The position numbers were made by a program, and so were the translations under genes. The notes beneath the pieces were generated by a model, which saw only the letters and a list, made by a program, of their open reading frames with translations, ran no database searches and had not been told where the DNA came from. From Parus major (Eukaryota; Chordata; Aves; Passeriformes; Paridae): 64,000 nucleotides of DNA. Numbering within the stretch: position 1 is the stretch's first letter; each line of letters starts with the position of its first letter. Shown in pieces: positions 38,601 to 52,520 of this stretch. The stretch lies in NCBI RefSeq assembly GCF_001522545.3, contig NC_031770.1, positions 11,852,620-11,916,619 of the forward strand. The letters run 5' to 3'.

Positions 38601-40349
38601 GTGGATGCTAAAGTATCTTACACAGTGCAGAGGTGGAGTCACTCAGTGAAGCCCAAAACCTATCCTGGTCTGATGAAACTGTTGAATTCATCCACCAGAG
38701 GATTTCAGCAGGGAGTCAGGCAAGTGGAAAAGGATTTGATGATTAATTATTTCAGAGTTTGCTTGTTTGCTTCTCCTTCCCCTTCCCTCTGTCTTTCCCT
38801 GTCATGTCTCCATCTCACTGGGCTAATACAAGTTTCATGAATGAAACACATCCTCTCCGAAGATATTCCACTGAAATATTCATGAACAACAATTTTAATT
38901 ATTTGCTCAGTGCTTAATGACTTCATGGCAGCTACTCTGCCAGAGGCCTAAAACAACTGTCTGCCTTGGTGACCAGCACTTTCCCATTTTCCCCTTCTTC
39001 TCCCTCTCTGCGTCTCACTTTTTTAAAATTGTGAGTCCTCAGGGATAGGCTGAAGCACTTCTCTAAATATTTCCAAGGTCTTTGATTTGTAGAGCTCCTA
39101 GGAAAACAGGGACCCTTTTCCTGGACAAGTGCTGGTGGCAGTAAAAGAGACACAGGTTTTATCAAGAGCATCCTAGTGACACAAAGTTAACTGTCCACAC
39201 TTCTCTCTTCCACTGGAAAATAGCAGGAGGCCCCAGCACTTTTTGGAACAGGATGCAAATGCTATTACAGTGTGGACCTCTGAGACCCTCTGTTGCCCTT
39301 CAGTTCAGAGAGGAGATTCTAGCAGTGACAAGGCTGCCAACCCCAAAAATACTCTAAGATAAAGATACATTGCACTTGTAATTACATTTCTATCTCCCTC
39401 TACAGAAAAGCTGTCTGCTGGTGGAGGAGGTATTTCTGTGTTGCAAAAGTAGTTATTCCTGATCATTCAGAGCGACTTCTTGGTTTCTTGTGCCAACAGC
39501 AGCATCATAAGTAAAACACGCAGAGATAGGAAATCACTCTCCCAGGACACAGCTCCGCCACTCCTGATGGCAGTGGTTCTGCAGGACTCTGTCCCTGACT
39601 CCCTCAGCAAATGTCTCTGTGACATTTCAAACCTGCTGCTGAGACAGATTTAAGACATGCTCTGAGGTGTCTGTGTGCTGGTGGCTGAAGAAAAGTATCC
39701 ACTTGATGATACCCTTTCAGGGAATGTCAGAAAATATGTCCCACAGGCAAGCACCAGCCAGAAAGAGGGCCTTCAAATGTCCAGAGACATCTGGGATGAT
39801 GGGGAAGAAGTGGAGTGACAGGAAAGGGGAAGCCTTGAAGCCAGAAGGTCTCCTGACGTCTCTGGGAGGTGGTGTGGAACAGCCACGGCTGCTGGTGATT
39901 TTGGCAGCCCTGGGCAGCAGGAGAGATTGGCAGTGGTGGGCACTAAAGCTCTGTGTGGGACTCCAGAGTAAGCTGGATGTGGTGCTCCATCTTTTCTCTG
40001 TGCTGTCTCCCCTTTTGGACAGGACTGCAGGCTGAAACTTCCTTCTCCAGCTCAGTATTAGGCAACATGCCAAAGAGCACTGGGACAGGGAAAGAGGATG
40101 ATAAGGAGAAAGATAAGAGACCCTGCTGCAATGAAGAGTCAAGAAAAAATAGTTGGAGAACTCAAAGAGCAATTTTTAGTGGCCCTTAACTTCTCTGGAA
40201 TTTGAAATTTCTTGTCATTTTTATGTTTTATTCAAAAATCTCCTCTTGGCAAATTCAACAGAATGTGAAGGTCTCTTCACAACACAGAGTGGGCTGGCAA
40301 GGGTGCTTTGATCCAGAAAAGCACTGAGGACTTGGTCAGATCTGACTTC

Positions 40350-40850
40350 TACCCCGTTCTGCAGCAACCTTCCCAAACCCATGGGAATGTCAGCACTGAG
40401 CCTTTCTCTGCAGCACCAGCGGCTGCTGGTAGGTGTGGTATCCTGCCCTTGCCTTGATCCTGATTAATTGACCAATGTTTTGAGCCAAATATTTTTTGTT
40501 TCAGAAGAACTGAAAATAATGGCAAGAGCATTTGAAGAAGTGGTGCTGCTCCTGCCAGTGTCAGCTGATCCCCGTGCGGAGCGGAGGTGGCATTCCTGCT
40601 TTGCAAATGGGCCGGAGCTGCAGCTCTTCTCACTGCTAAGCTGCTTCAGAAACTTTCTGCAACAGCTTTTTTACACCCACCCACGCAGGGAATGGCACGC
40701 TCCCAGGGCTGCATGGGGAACTTAGCAACACTTTTCTGCTAGAAAGACGTACAGGTAGCGACAGCAGCCAGATCTGAGGCACCTCTGCTTGCCTGCGCCA
40801 GCTCTCCTCCCCACCTTCCGCTCCACAACTGCAGAACACCTTGTCAGGGG
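40350..40850. promoter_or_regulatory. CpG-enriched patch in SYNDIG1 last intron
   Basis: About twelve CpGs in 500 bp, clustered at 40570-40620 and 40680-40820, in a CpG-poor surrounding. The density is well below a classical CpG island, but it is one of the few such patches in the window. Confidence 0.2.
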
Positions 40851-43800
40851 TCTTGCTTCAAAGAGTATGATCAGCCCTATGCATCCTTCATCTCAGAGTG
40901 CATGTCAAGGGCCAAAGCACCATCTCAGGTCACATAGCAGGGCCAAGCTCTGGGTCCCCCCAGCCCCAGCCTTGAGCCTGGGTTACCTGCTCTTCCTGTG
41001 GTTGGTATTCCACCATAAATGGGTGGAAAGGAAGCTCTTCAGGGCAAGGACACTTGGTAACAAGGCACAACTACAGCTGGGAGAGGATACAGATGTGGTA
41101 AAGCGCCAGCCTAACCTGCACTGGGGTTTGTCCATGTCCTTAGTGTGCAGTGGCACAGAGAGACTTTCCCATGTTCCTTCCATGAACACAGAGGTGAGGA
41201 CATCCTCCCACAGCAGACAAAGGGAGAAGCAGAAACAATGTGCACCAACTCTTTTAAGAGGTCTGGGCAAGTGTGGCTCACAAAATCCATAGAATTCCCC
41301 ATTATGGACTCTTCCGAGAGGCAGCAGGAATAAGATATCCATGTGGGATAACAAAAAAAATAGCAAGAAGTTTGTGGAAGAGGAGGGGAAGGCAGACTTT
41401 GCATTTGTAGCAGGTGTTACAGACCTCAGTGGGACAGACCTGAGGTGGTCTAAGGACAGAACACCTCCAGACAAGTTTGTTTCTGTGGTTCCGTTTTATG
41501 AAACAAAATCCTGTGTTCAAGCTACTTTGTTGGTATTGAAGTAAGGATTGACCAGAGTATTCTCATGACAGATGTCTTGCTATGAATCCTTGGAAATATA
41601 ATCTCTAATGCTGCCAGGCTTGGAGGAGAGACCCCTCTTTGGCATCCAAAAAGGCTGAAGATCACTGCTTGCTCCATTAGCAGTACTGCTGCTCCTCAGC
41701 AAGTCTGAGGCTGGAAAAATGAGCTTCCATAACATCTAAGAATGGACACTTGAAGGGACAGTAAGTTTTCATCAGTGGGAGACATACCCTGGGAAGTGTA
41801 AAAGGGCTGAGAAAGTACACCAAGCTATTTCCTCCAAACAGCCTACTAGTCTTCAAGGAAGGTTGCCATGGAAAAAGAACAATTTAGAGATCTCAGACCC
41901 CTTTTGTTTGTTTTGTTACTTTGTTCATTCCTTTGTGCAGTGAAGATCCCAGCAGAACCATCAGGCTGGGTGACATAGTCAGTGACAGATCTTAAATATT
42001 AATAAACAGATCTGCCTTCTGTAATTTGGAGCAACCTTCCAGATAGGGGTGCTCTGAAAGCAGCTGTCTGTTTGCATGATCTGGTTGAAGAGGATGTCAA
42101 AACGATGTGCAGGATCCAGAATTGGCAAAAGAGGGTGACTAAAATAGCTGTGACTGCTGGCAGAGCACAGACTAAAAGTGCTCCTGTTCTAAGTGGGTAA
42201 GTTTCAATGGAGGAAATAGCTGTCAGCTGACATAGATATAGAGCCCCAGCATCCCAGGAATACTGAATCCAGGGGGAAATTTTCACAGCCCTTTCCTCAC
42301 CAGTAAACTTGTGAGGCAGAACCTGACATTTACAGAAACAACCAGCAGGGCCTGGCTGGGAATTTTTTTCTCCATGTGTTTTATGTTTGTTTGCCTGCAT
42401 TATGACATTTGACAGAACAGGACATCTCCCTGTGAAAATTTTCTTGGGAATGTGTAAAACTGTTCTGAGAAAAGGAGAATATTTTGGTTCCAATTCTCCA
42501 CTGTGTCTCAAAGGCAGCTTCACCAGGATGCTCCATGGCCAGGAAGTTCCAGGATACTCCTGCAGGGACTCCTACCACCACTAAAGAATACAAATAAAAG
42601 CCAGGATAGCAATTCTGTGTGGAGACATGGAGTCTTTTAGTTGAAGACTCGGGTTTCCTTTTGTTTACCTTTGAATAGTGTGTTCTCATTGAGGTGTTGT
42701 TTGTTGGGTTTAAGTTCTTTTTTTCTGCAGGGAGGGAAAAAAAAAGGAAACATTCTGCTTTCGGCCCAGTCAAACCCTTTTTGATGGCCAGAAATGTATC
42801 AGCACAGCCTCTTAGAATGAACTTGTAACTATTCTTGGACAGTCACTTTAGGTTTACTGAGTATTAAGAAATCCCTGAAAGTCTTCTTCCTTCTTGAGGA
42901 GACTACTGATTATTTTCAGAGTATAGGGGGGGGTTAATAAAATAAAGCAAAAAATAACTAAATATCAGTCTAAAAATATGCAGACCTAAAAACGCAATCC
43001 TAAAAAGCAGTAGGGTCACCATCTAGGAAACTCACCAAAACATTATAAACATGACATCAGACAAAGTGAACACAAACACAATACAAATTGTGACAGAGAT
43101 CTCATGTGACTTCACCAGCTGAAGGACACGAAAGCTGCATGAAAAAGTGAGAAATCTTACAAAATGGACATTATACCTGAAAGCAAAGCATGCATACAAT
43201 GTTTCATGGATATCAAAAATAATTCAGAAGGAACCAGCCTGGAGTCTTGATCTGTCCCATTACTCAGAAACAAAGTATAGACCTTAAGTAGAAAATTAAA
43301 TCCTAGAGTCTTAAATGCACCCATTTATGGGAAATGGAGACCTCTTATCTCATAATGCAGGTTTTCCAGAGCTGCAAAGTGATTTCCAATCATCAGTCCC
43401 ACCTCTTTCCCATTTCTTCATAAAAAAAAGCATAGAAATGTCAGAAGTGGAATTTAATCCTAAGGAATATCTCTGAAGTTTGGAAAGACTTCCTTTCAAG
43501 GGTTGAAAAATTAGTTGTTTTATTTTTCTCTCATGTTGAAGAAGAAATTAATGGTGGGAGAAAAGAAGTTCCAAGTATTTGCTGCCAACACTTTTCTGCT
43601 CTTTGAAGAAATGAGCTACTATTCAAGTCAGAAAATCAGGCCTACTGACCTGCCTCTGTGTCTTGAATGAATGTTGGTGCTACATCTTCTAATAAAGTTG
43701 GCTAGGAGACACAGACAGGACGGTACTCACCAACCCCAAGATCTGTAAATAAGATCACTGGGAAAAGACTGCAAATGCACCAGATATCAAAGTAGCTGGT

Positions 43801-46800
43801 AAACTAATTTAAGAAGGAGATTGATTGCTGCTGTGTGAAATTAAAAATTACTATGCTTTTTTTTTTCCCACTGAAATTAGTCACAGAGAAGAGGCATGTT
43901 AATAAAACAGTTCTGGTGCGTAGCAAACAGGCATAAGGAAAAGTAATTAAAAGCTTGTAGAGATCTTCATCTGTGTCTACAAAAGCTGAAAAGCCATACC
44001 TAGGCTGTTCATCTAAACCTTTTGCTCATCTCTGCCCAGGTGAAGTGATACTGCATTTCAACTTCTTTACCTCTAGAAAGCTTTTTCTGAAATCAAACCC
44101 ATCTTCCTGGACTGAGGGTGTTTTAGTCATCCTGAAGTGTGTGTGGAGAAGAATATAAATACTTCCTGCCTTTCCCATGCTTGGAGAGCATTCCTGAATT
44201 TCTCACTGTTCAGCTCTTCTCCAGCCTTTTTCCCTGCTCTGCTCTGCAGCATTGAGGAGCCTCAGCTGCCCTTCAGACATTGAATTTAATGATCCTGGTA
44301 ACTGTGCCACACAATAGAAGTGTGGGCAAAAGGAGCAAGGAAGAGCTGGCACAGGCAGAGATGTATCGTGCTGAATTTTACGTCAGGACCAGAAGGTTTT
44401 TTTATTAGATGATTTTCTTCTTTATGGCTCCCAGCAGAGCAGCCAGGGCACAGATTAGGCTGTAAACCCATACAGTGCAGCCTGTATAAATCACAAATAT
44501 AAAGCCTTGTGATATTCCCTCATGGTGATCCAGCACCATCAGCCCTGTCAAAGCCATGGGAGCCCATTATTGCTTTTGGTAACATGTCTCTACAGAGATA
44601 AAAGAATGAAGAGGGTGCACAGCTAGTGGAAGGGGCCAAGGGTACTGGGCATTCCAAATACAAGACCAATACATCCCAAATATAAAGATACTTACTCAAG
44701 AAATTTTATTAGGCCATGGCAAAATGGGTTTAAGAACTCAAGACCTTTATTCCTAGCTGGGATCTTGCACCAGAAATGAGATCACTGCTCCTAAAAGTAC
44801 AAAAATGAGCCTTCCACATACATCCTGACACTCAAGGAAGCAGATTCAATGGCTATGAAAGATGCTGTTTGAAGGTGTTTCACTAGGGGAAAAAAAAAAA
44901 ACAAACCCTGTTTTGTGAACTAATGAGCAGCCCAGGCAGCTGAAATGATCAGTGGCACATAATTTCATGTCAAGAGACGTCTGCCTCCTCAGAGCCATAT
45001 TAATGGAGTCCAACTGGGTCTTGATATGGTTATCCTTTGCTGGTAGGTAAAGAGAGATTTTCCACAGGCAGACAGGCTGCAGGCTAATGATCCTTCCTTG
45101 CTGGGGCTCAGAGATAGCGAGCTCTCCCAGAGATCCCTGCCACAGACAGTTAATCAGGGAAGTCAGGGAATCCACATGGAGAGGGGGAGCAGCTGTCCCA
45201 GTCCCTTCTGCTCCAGAGGGAAGGATTAGCCCATGCCCACAAGCTGCTGAGGCCACAGTGGAAGTGTTCCTGGGAGCTGAGCAGGCACATGTTATTGGAG
45301 ATGGATTGGGTTTTCACGTGCTGCCCTGTGGATAATGATTTCCTGTGGGTTCTCACTGTGTTAGACAACACATGGGCCATAAAACAAGTTGAAAAAGTAG
45401 CTGTCCAGCAGCGTAGGTGATGGTGTTTGCTCATGCAAAGCTACACTGCCAGCTCTGACAGAACTGCTCTCAGGACAGGCAGAGCACGCAGGGTTTTCAG
45501 TCAGCAGTGGCAGCAGAGACGTGACAACAGCAGTAATGAATGTGCAAGGAGAGGCAGAGAGGATGGCTGGCTTGTGTGTGACTGCAGCTCCTGAGAAGTC
45601 ACTGATGTGTGTCCCTCAGACTTTTCTTGGCGGTTTCAGGGTTGGAGGATGTCAGGTTCCGTAAAAGGGTGTGATACCAGACCCTTCCTCTTCCACCAGC
45701 TTTTGTTCTAAGGCCTGCCTTTCATGTTCTGAATTTCCAGCAGATCACCCTTATTTTCAGCAGTATTTTTTACCCCTCAACCTGATGTCCCCAGCCATAG
45801 ATGTCTCCCATCAGGGATGCTTTAGGGCTTTATTGCTCACATTGACTCATGAAAGCCATTAGCTCTGAAAAGTAGCACACTAAATGTAAAAGGAAATCAG
45901 CAAAACAACACATGACAAAGCAGTTGTGAGAAGTGATGTAAGACTTACTGGGTGCTACATGGCATTGAATTCATTCACATTGACTTCATGGGCTCTGCTT
46001 TCACACCCAGGGTGATGCACAAAAATGAGTAAAGAGATTTTAGTACTCCCCACTGCTTAAGAGGACACCGTGTCTCTCTCTAACGTAGTTTCCTGTTTAC
46101 CATTCTGAATAAGAACTCGGTGGTGACAGACAGATGGACAAAATTAACTTAAAAGTCCTTGCCATGTGTAGTGTCTATGATTTCATGAGTCATTTCAGTC
46201 AGAAAAGAAAGTGATGAAGCATTCGGATGGAGCTAAAAAGACATGACATCATGGTTCTCTTTCCTTTCTTTGGAATTAGTAGTAAATTAAATTAAGCTCA
46301 GCCATTTATCATCAACAAAAAAACCCTTTAATTTGCTTTCTACTAAATACATGTCCCCTCTCTCTGAAATCAATTCACTAGAGAAAAGTGAGAGGCTTTC
46401 TCCTGCCTATGCAAAGCAGAACAATGTGGTCTTTGAGCCATTTATAGAACTTCCATCATCAAACACAAATCAGCAATATCTCCACCATACCTTCATCCAA
46501 ACACTAACTGAAATACTTAACTGCAGCCTTTAGCAGCAGATCTTGTTCTGGCTGCTTAACTGAGCATCCCTTCCGTCTGGGTTGGCTGAAATGCCCTGGT
46601 GAGATTCCCTGGGCATAGCTGTTTATGCCTTTTGGAGTGCTGCTGTCTCTGGCTTGTTTCTTTTTACCGCTAGACGTCGGGATTTTCCTTGGCACATCGT
46701 AACTAACAGTGACACAGTTTTACAGGATTCACCAGAGGGCCCTTGAGCTGATAAAAGTACTCCCTTTGATTTGGGTGGGTTACAGGGACAAGGTTCAAGC

Positions 46801-47430
46801 CCCCTCCCTGCAGGCCTCTCCTTTTTCCACTTTTGACTTTTCTCCGTTATTTTCTCCTAGAATAGACTCCATGATTCTGCTGTGCATGGGGTGAACAGAA
46901 TAAATAGAAAGCCACCTTGACAGTGTTTACAAGTGGTGGTATTTCTATATTTTACCATTGATCCTCAGGTTGCAAATTGCTAGGAAGAAAGACCTTACTT
47001 GACACAATTAGAATCACAGTATCTGAAGCTTTCAAACAAGGCTGATTGAAGAAAAATTGCTCAAGTTTCGACAGAACAAAGTCAGATATGGTAAAAATAA
47101 GAGACAACGCCCTTGGGATTTAAATATGGATTTTGACTGTGGGGGATGCTGAATGTGCTGAGAAACAAGAAATTTGTGCACTCAGCTACACAGAGAGAGC
47201 CACTGAATGTGACAGGACAACGTGGTCTGCACCACATTTAATAAAGTGAATCTTTCAAGCATGTGTGACATCCTGAGGACACATCAGGAAAGGCCCAGGT
47301 GACGCTCAGGTGAACATACTGAATCTTTAGCACAGATAATTTGGACAGTCTTGGGACCAACACTGTGACAAGGTCCCATAAGATCACAGTAGTTCTTCCT
47401 TTACAGTAGCTTCTGTGTAAACCAGGGCTC

Positions 47431-47450
47431 CTAATTAATTGCTTAATTAG
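47431..47450. promoter_or_regulatory. Candidate paired homeodomain site (8-bp inverted repeat)
   Basis: CTAATTAA and TTAATTAG form a perfect inverted repeat around TTGC. TAATTA is the core recognised by many homeodomain factors. It lies within the SYNDIG1 last intron. Function is inferred from the motif only. Confidence 0.35.
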
Positions 47451-50400
47451 CTACAGCCTGTAGAAACCTGCTCAGAACATTGCCATCTGTGTGACAAGGT
47501 CAAGGAATGAGGATACTTTTGGGACAGTGACTGAGTGTGGTGTCTTGAATTAAATTCAGAAATCTCAGGCTGGGACAGTTACTATTTAAGTCAGTACAAA
47601 GTCCAACATGTCTCTGGACCAAATCCCACTTCCTGGGTTATCACACCTGTGAGGATTTGGAGTGTGCTCTCTGCCACTATCAGCCCAAGGACCACTGCCA
47701 GCTTCTGCAGCACATCCTTGTTAGAGCAAAGGGAACTGCTGGGAGAAGCTACTTGGTTTGGATCTGTGGAAAGTGAACTCTCCACAATCTCTTCATCAGA
47801 TCAATGAGCCACAAAAAGTCCAAATCCAAGTCAGACATGGCTCTCTGAACAGAACTGGGAAGAAAAATTGCCTTTCTTGCTCCCACTACTAGATTTCTAC
47901 CTCTCTTGGTAGAGACAGTAGTTGTAAGTAAAGATCCCTCATGGTAATAAAGCTTATAATTTTGGGACAGACAGAAACATCCGCTGGCCACCATTGGAAA
48001 TGAGAATTCCAGGTAACACCTGGTTAGAATTGCACCCTTTCTCCTGGATTTCATGATGATAGCAGGATGAAGAACGGGGTCAAGCAGACACTGACAAGCC
48101 CATCTTTCCTAGAGGACGCTGTAAGACCTTTTGCCTTTGGTCTTTGCCTCTTGGAGGAGGCTGAGTCCTCCTGCAGATGTGTGGACTGGCAGGAGCAACC
48201 CTGACTCTTCCACTCTACTTAGAAATAATGCAAGAAACGACAATAATGCAGCATGTGGAAATCTCCTTGATAACATCTTGTTTATCACAACCCATAATGA
48301 GTGTATTTAATACTAAACTGGCATGGGGGAAGTTTTTTTTTCAAAAAAACTGTTTTTTTTTTCACCCCAAGCGCATTAAATTGTAGACTGGCTTTATTAC
48401 CAAGAGTAACAATTTTATCACCAACATGACAAAGATTTCTTGATAGGTATATTTGAATATTTTAGATGCAAACTTCACAGATGCAGGTAGGTCCTAGTCC
48501 ATTTATTTTTAGCTGGTTCTTGTAGTTTGTCCCAAAATAAATATATAAAAACTTTATCTCTTTCCTACTGCTGGGAAATCAGTCAATGCAATGAAGAATT
48601 ACCATTGTCTGGGAGGCATCTTTTGGTGCCTAGGTCACTAGATTCAAATCTTCAGAGAGTTACTCTGCAGCCTATTTGAAAGAGATGTGTAGATTGAAAT
48701 CAGAAGTGATCAATTTCCTTTGCTGTGCATTCAAACAAAGTAGTAATTCAGAAGCCCTCACTAAAAGATATGCTGGGAGATAACAAGCTGAATATTCAAG
48801 ATTAGAATATAGCCCTGGGTCTCTGGTACATGATGTTAGTCTTTGATAAGAATATAAAAACTCTGAGTATGTTGCAGATAAAATGTTAACCTTAATCCTC
48901 GAAAACATCCTCATCCATTTACTGCTGCATACACTGAAATTCAAGTGAGAGGGCCTCCTTTCACTAATCTTGTTTTTTAAAGGGTGCTGCCACAGCATGA
49001 GATGAAAGGAAGGTGTATTCTGTAAACAGCACACAATGAACTTCTCTAGATGAACATGCTGTTCTCCTTGCCACAGCAGACTTCAAAGCAGATCATTCAC
49101 CACCTTGCATGTGAAGACCTTCAGCAAATCACAAAGCACCCAAAACCTTTTGGCCTTCCTGACAATGGAACCATACATTGGGATGGCCAGAAGGAAGGGA
49201 CCATGTTCCATTCCCAGACCTGCAAAAAAAAGTCTCTTCTTTTTTTTTCTCATGCCTCTTTCAGCAGGGCAGGCTTTGGAGGTACAAAATAATGTGCCCT
49301 GTTTCTGCCCTCAGACTGTGAACATGCTCCTTCTGTCTCCTCTCCTGAAATACAATTCTTCCCGGAAAATCTACCTTTGCAGATGTAAAAAAAAAAAAAT
49401 GAGGTACTTAGCTGAGATAAGTGAGAATTATTAACAAAAGCCCCAAGTCCATTTCCATAATCCTGCTAACAGCATCCCTGCTCTCTATATTTAAAAAAAA
49501 ACAGCAAAACACTAAAACTCCAGTGCCTAAGACTAAAAAGCTCTTTAAACTTAGTCAGACATGCTTAAATGTCAGGGAGACTGAAATCCTGATAAACTCC
49601 TGTGGAATACTTATTGCCCTACTCTTCTTCAGATGACTCCACCAGACAGGACTCAGAATGAATTTGTGACCACTCCAGGTACTTCCAGCTTAGTGGCAGC
49701 TGTGGACTGAAACAATCCTCACATTCTCATAAAACTGTGACATAACAAGTCAATCACAAAGCAAGAAAAAGTAACAGCAGGATGAAGACGGTGCCCTCCT
49801 GGCATCAGGGTATTTTATACCCTTGCAGTGTGACTATATTGACATATCTCTGGGGCTGTATCTGGCTTAGCAAAATGCGTGAGGCATAAATAACCGGCAA
49901 AGAAAAATTAATGTACAATATTTGTTATTGTGCAGGATGCTCTTGAAAACAACAAAAAAAAGATCCCTCATCTCCTCAAATACTTCAAGTTGGTCTCTCT
50001 CCTATCTCAAAACTTCCTTGTAATTAAACACCTGCATAATGAATTAAACTCTCCAGGGAATGTTATTTGCCAGCTACTTTTTCAATTATTTAAAATTAGC
50101 TTAAGGGCTAAAGCAATCAGGTCATTCATTAATTTAATTCCTTTTTGTAGCTGTACTTCGTGACTTGGAAATAAAACTACAAGATCAAAAGGACAAAGAG
50201 GAATGAAGAGGAAATTATACAAGACACTTATAAAGTTCCCTGGCCCATGACCTCACCCAGGATGCACAGTCTCTGCTGGTACACAACACATTCTAAATGG
50301 CCATTTTCTTGTGCAGACAAGCACTCCTCTGGGGACATCTACCCAAAGGGAAAAGCTGGCAGGAGCAGTGTCCATGCACATGCAAAGCACTGGCTGGCAG

Positions 50401-52289
50401 CCACCTCCCACTTGGAAAGATGAGAATTGGAGATGCTGGTAATCCATCAGCCCCACTTCAGAGTGGCTACCTTTCTCTGTGGAATTGCCTGGGGGAAGAA
50501 GGGAAGAGATCTTCTTTTACCCAATCCAGGATTAAGCTTTCCTCTCTTCTCCCAAAGGACCAGAAGTTGCAAACTTCATGAATGTGTTAAACCACACCAT
50601 AAGCTTTTTGCAGAGGCAAAGGATGTCACCCAAATGCCCTTAATCAGAGACCCTTAATCTATTTCTCAGCTGCTTTTCCAAGCACAGGAAAGCCAGCATT
50701 CTCACAGGGTGATATATGCACCTGGCTCCTTCAGCAGGCAGCTTCTCTCTGTGTCCTGGCTGGGAACAGAAGCCTTGCTATTTTATCTTCTGCCTGGCAA
50801 ATCTGTCACCTGCCCGATGGGAGTAAGGGGAAGAGTGTGGGCCAGCAGCCAGCTGTGACCTTCTGCAAGAAGTCCATGGCCTGGTGACCTCCCAGGGCCA
50901 GGGCTCTCATGTGAGTACAGTGGCCACACCATCAGCACTGTGCCATCTCAGCAAGACCATGGCACAGAGTTCTTCTAGGACAACTTCTGCTGCAAAAGAC
51001 CTTTGCAGCTCCTTGTGAGGAGGAGCCCAACCTATTTTCATTAATTCCTTGCGCAAATGGGTTTAATTGTTTTAATCACCATCACGAAACCAACATCACC
51101 TTTTGCAGCAGAAAAACCACAACAGTTCAGAAAGGTAAAAGAGCATCTGGCTGTGCCTGTACTCACATGCACAGAGCTGGACAAAGAACTCAGGGATTTG
51201 CTTCCTGCGTGAGCAGCACAGAGAGCTCAAACCTTCGTGTGACAGTCAGCAGAGACTGGGCTGGGCAGGCCCAGAGTACACCCAGTGTCCTTTACTCAAT
51301 CTGTGTGACTCAAAGCAACAGCCCTGCTTAAGCAAAAGAATTGTGTGGCTTGGTATCTGGTCCAAGACAGCAAAACAAAGGCCTTTTATTTCCATTAAAG
51401 CTCATCATCTTTAGACAGTTCTTTTGTCCAAGCATTACTTGGACCAAGAAATAATTCAGTGTTGAAAAATCTCATGAAAATGCAAAAGCCTCCTGTCTGC
51501 TTCGATAGCATTGCTTCAGCTTTGCTGACCAGCATATCCTGCAAGTATAGATCTTGGCATGTCACTGCCAAGTAAAGAAAAATATCACATTTCTTGTTTT
51601 TCTTTTGCCTTTTCTTCTTTGATATAAGAGGTTGCTGCATCCCCTGTACAAAAATACACTCCTGGCTGTGTGTCAAGCTCTTTATAATAGACCATATTCA
51701 TTTTTTTGATGCAGTAAAGTGAGACAGAGAGGAAAAAAAACCAGGGTGGATGGAAAAGAGCAGGGCATCACCAGCCAGTCTGGTGGAGTGTGGCACATCA
51801 TCCTGCTGTTCTGTCTCCTTGTTTTCCCTGTTGATACGAGGACTATGAGCCACCTTTCTAAGGAATAAACAGCAGATAACACTTGGCTGCTATTTCTCTA
51901 TCCTCTTCTTTTGAAGCTGGATGTCAAAACCTTATGCCAGAAAAGCAAGGACAGGGAAATCCATAAATGTATGCTGAGCACTGAAACTCTGATAAAAGCT
52001 AGAATTCACATTGTTTGCTACATGAACATTCTTTCCTTCTTCTCCCCGGTGACTACTAAAATATGTCAAAATACATTTTTTTTTTCCAAAGCCCCTGTCT
52101 CTGAAAACTGGATGAAAAGTAACCAAATATTTCAGGAGTCATCACCAAGAAAGACAAGTCACTCTTTTTTCCCCAGTCACATATGCTTTGTTTCCTTGTG
52201 AAAACTGTAAAAAATCCTTTACCCAGTGAGACAATGCCAGCAAATAATTACAAAGCTTTGCCTCCCTGGTAAAGGGAGGTAATTACAGC

Positions 52290-52520
52290 AGGGAGTCAGC
52301 GCAGCAGACGGGGAGCGATTGCTCCCTTGTGCTCGGAGTGCAGTCTGCTGCCTGGCAGGTCTCACCTGCTGCCGGGGGGAACGGAGGGCTGGAGGCTCTC
52401 TGAGAACCTGAGCACTTGGAGAAGTGTGCAGAGGGAATTTTTTCAGGTGTGTGTGTCTATGCCAGTGACACAGGGCCTTGGACGGAGGTGTTCTGCACGC
52501 TCCTGCTTCTGCCTGTAAGG
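52290..52520. promoter_or_regulatory. CpG-enriched patch with a strong splice donor on the SYNDIG1 strand
   Basis: Eight CpG dinucleotides in about 230 bp, against none in the 300 bp to its right. On the minus strand, CCGGCAGCAG is followed by GTGAGA (donor at 52365-52360), an ideal splice donor. On the plus strand, a TTTTTTCAG acceptor (ending 52446) and a GTAAGG donor (from 52515) would bound a short exon. It may be an alternative first exon, an enhancer or an unannotated non-coding transcript; no product is proposed. Confidence 0.25.

Noticed and set aside
48670..48990. Possible sense CR1 reverse-transcriptase remnant
   Set aside because: Only one short stretch (near 48775-48800) resembles the element, and the expected following landmarks are missing.
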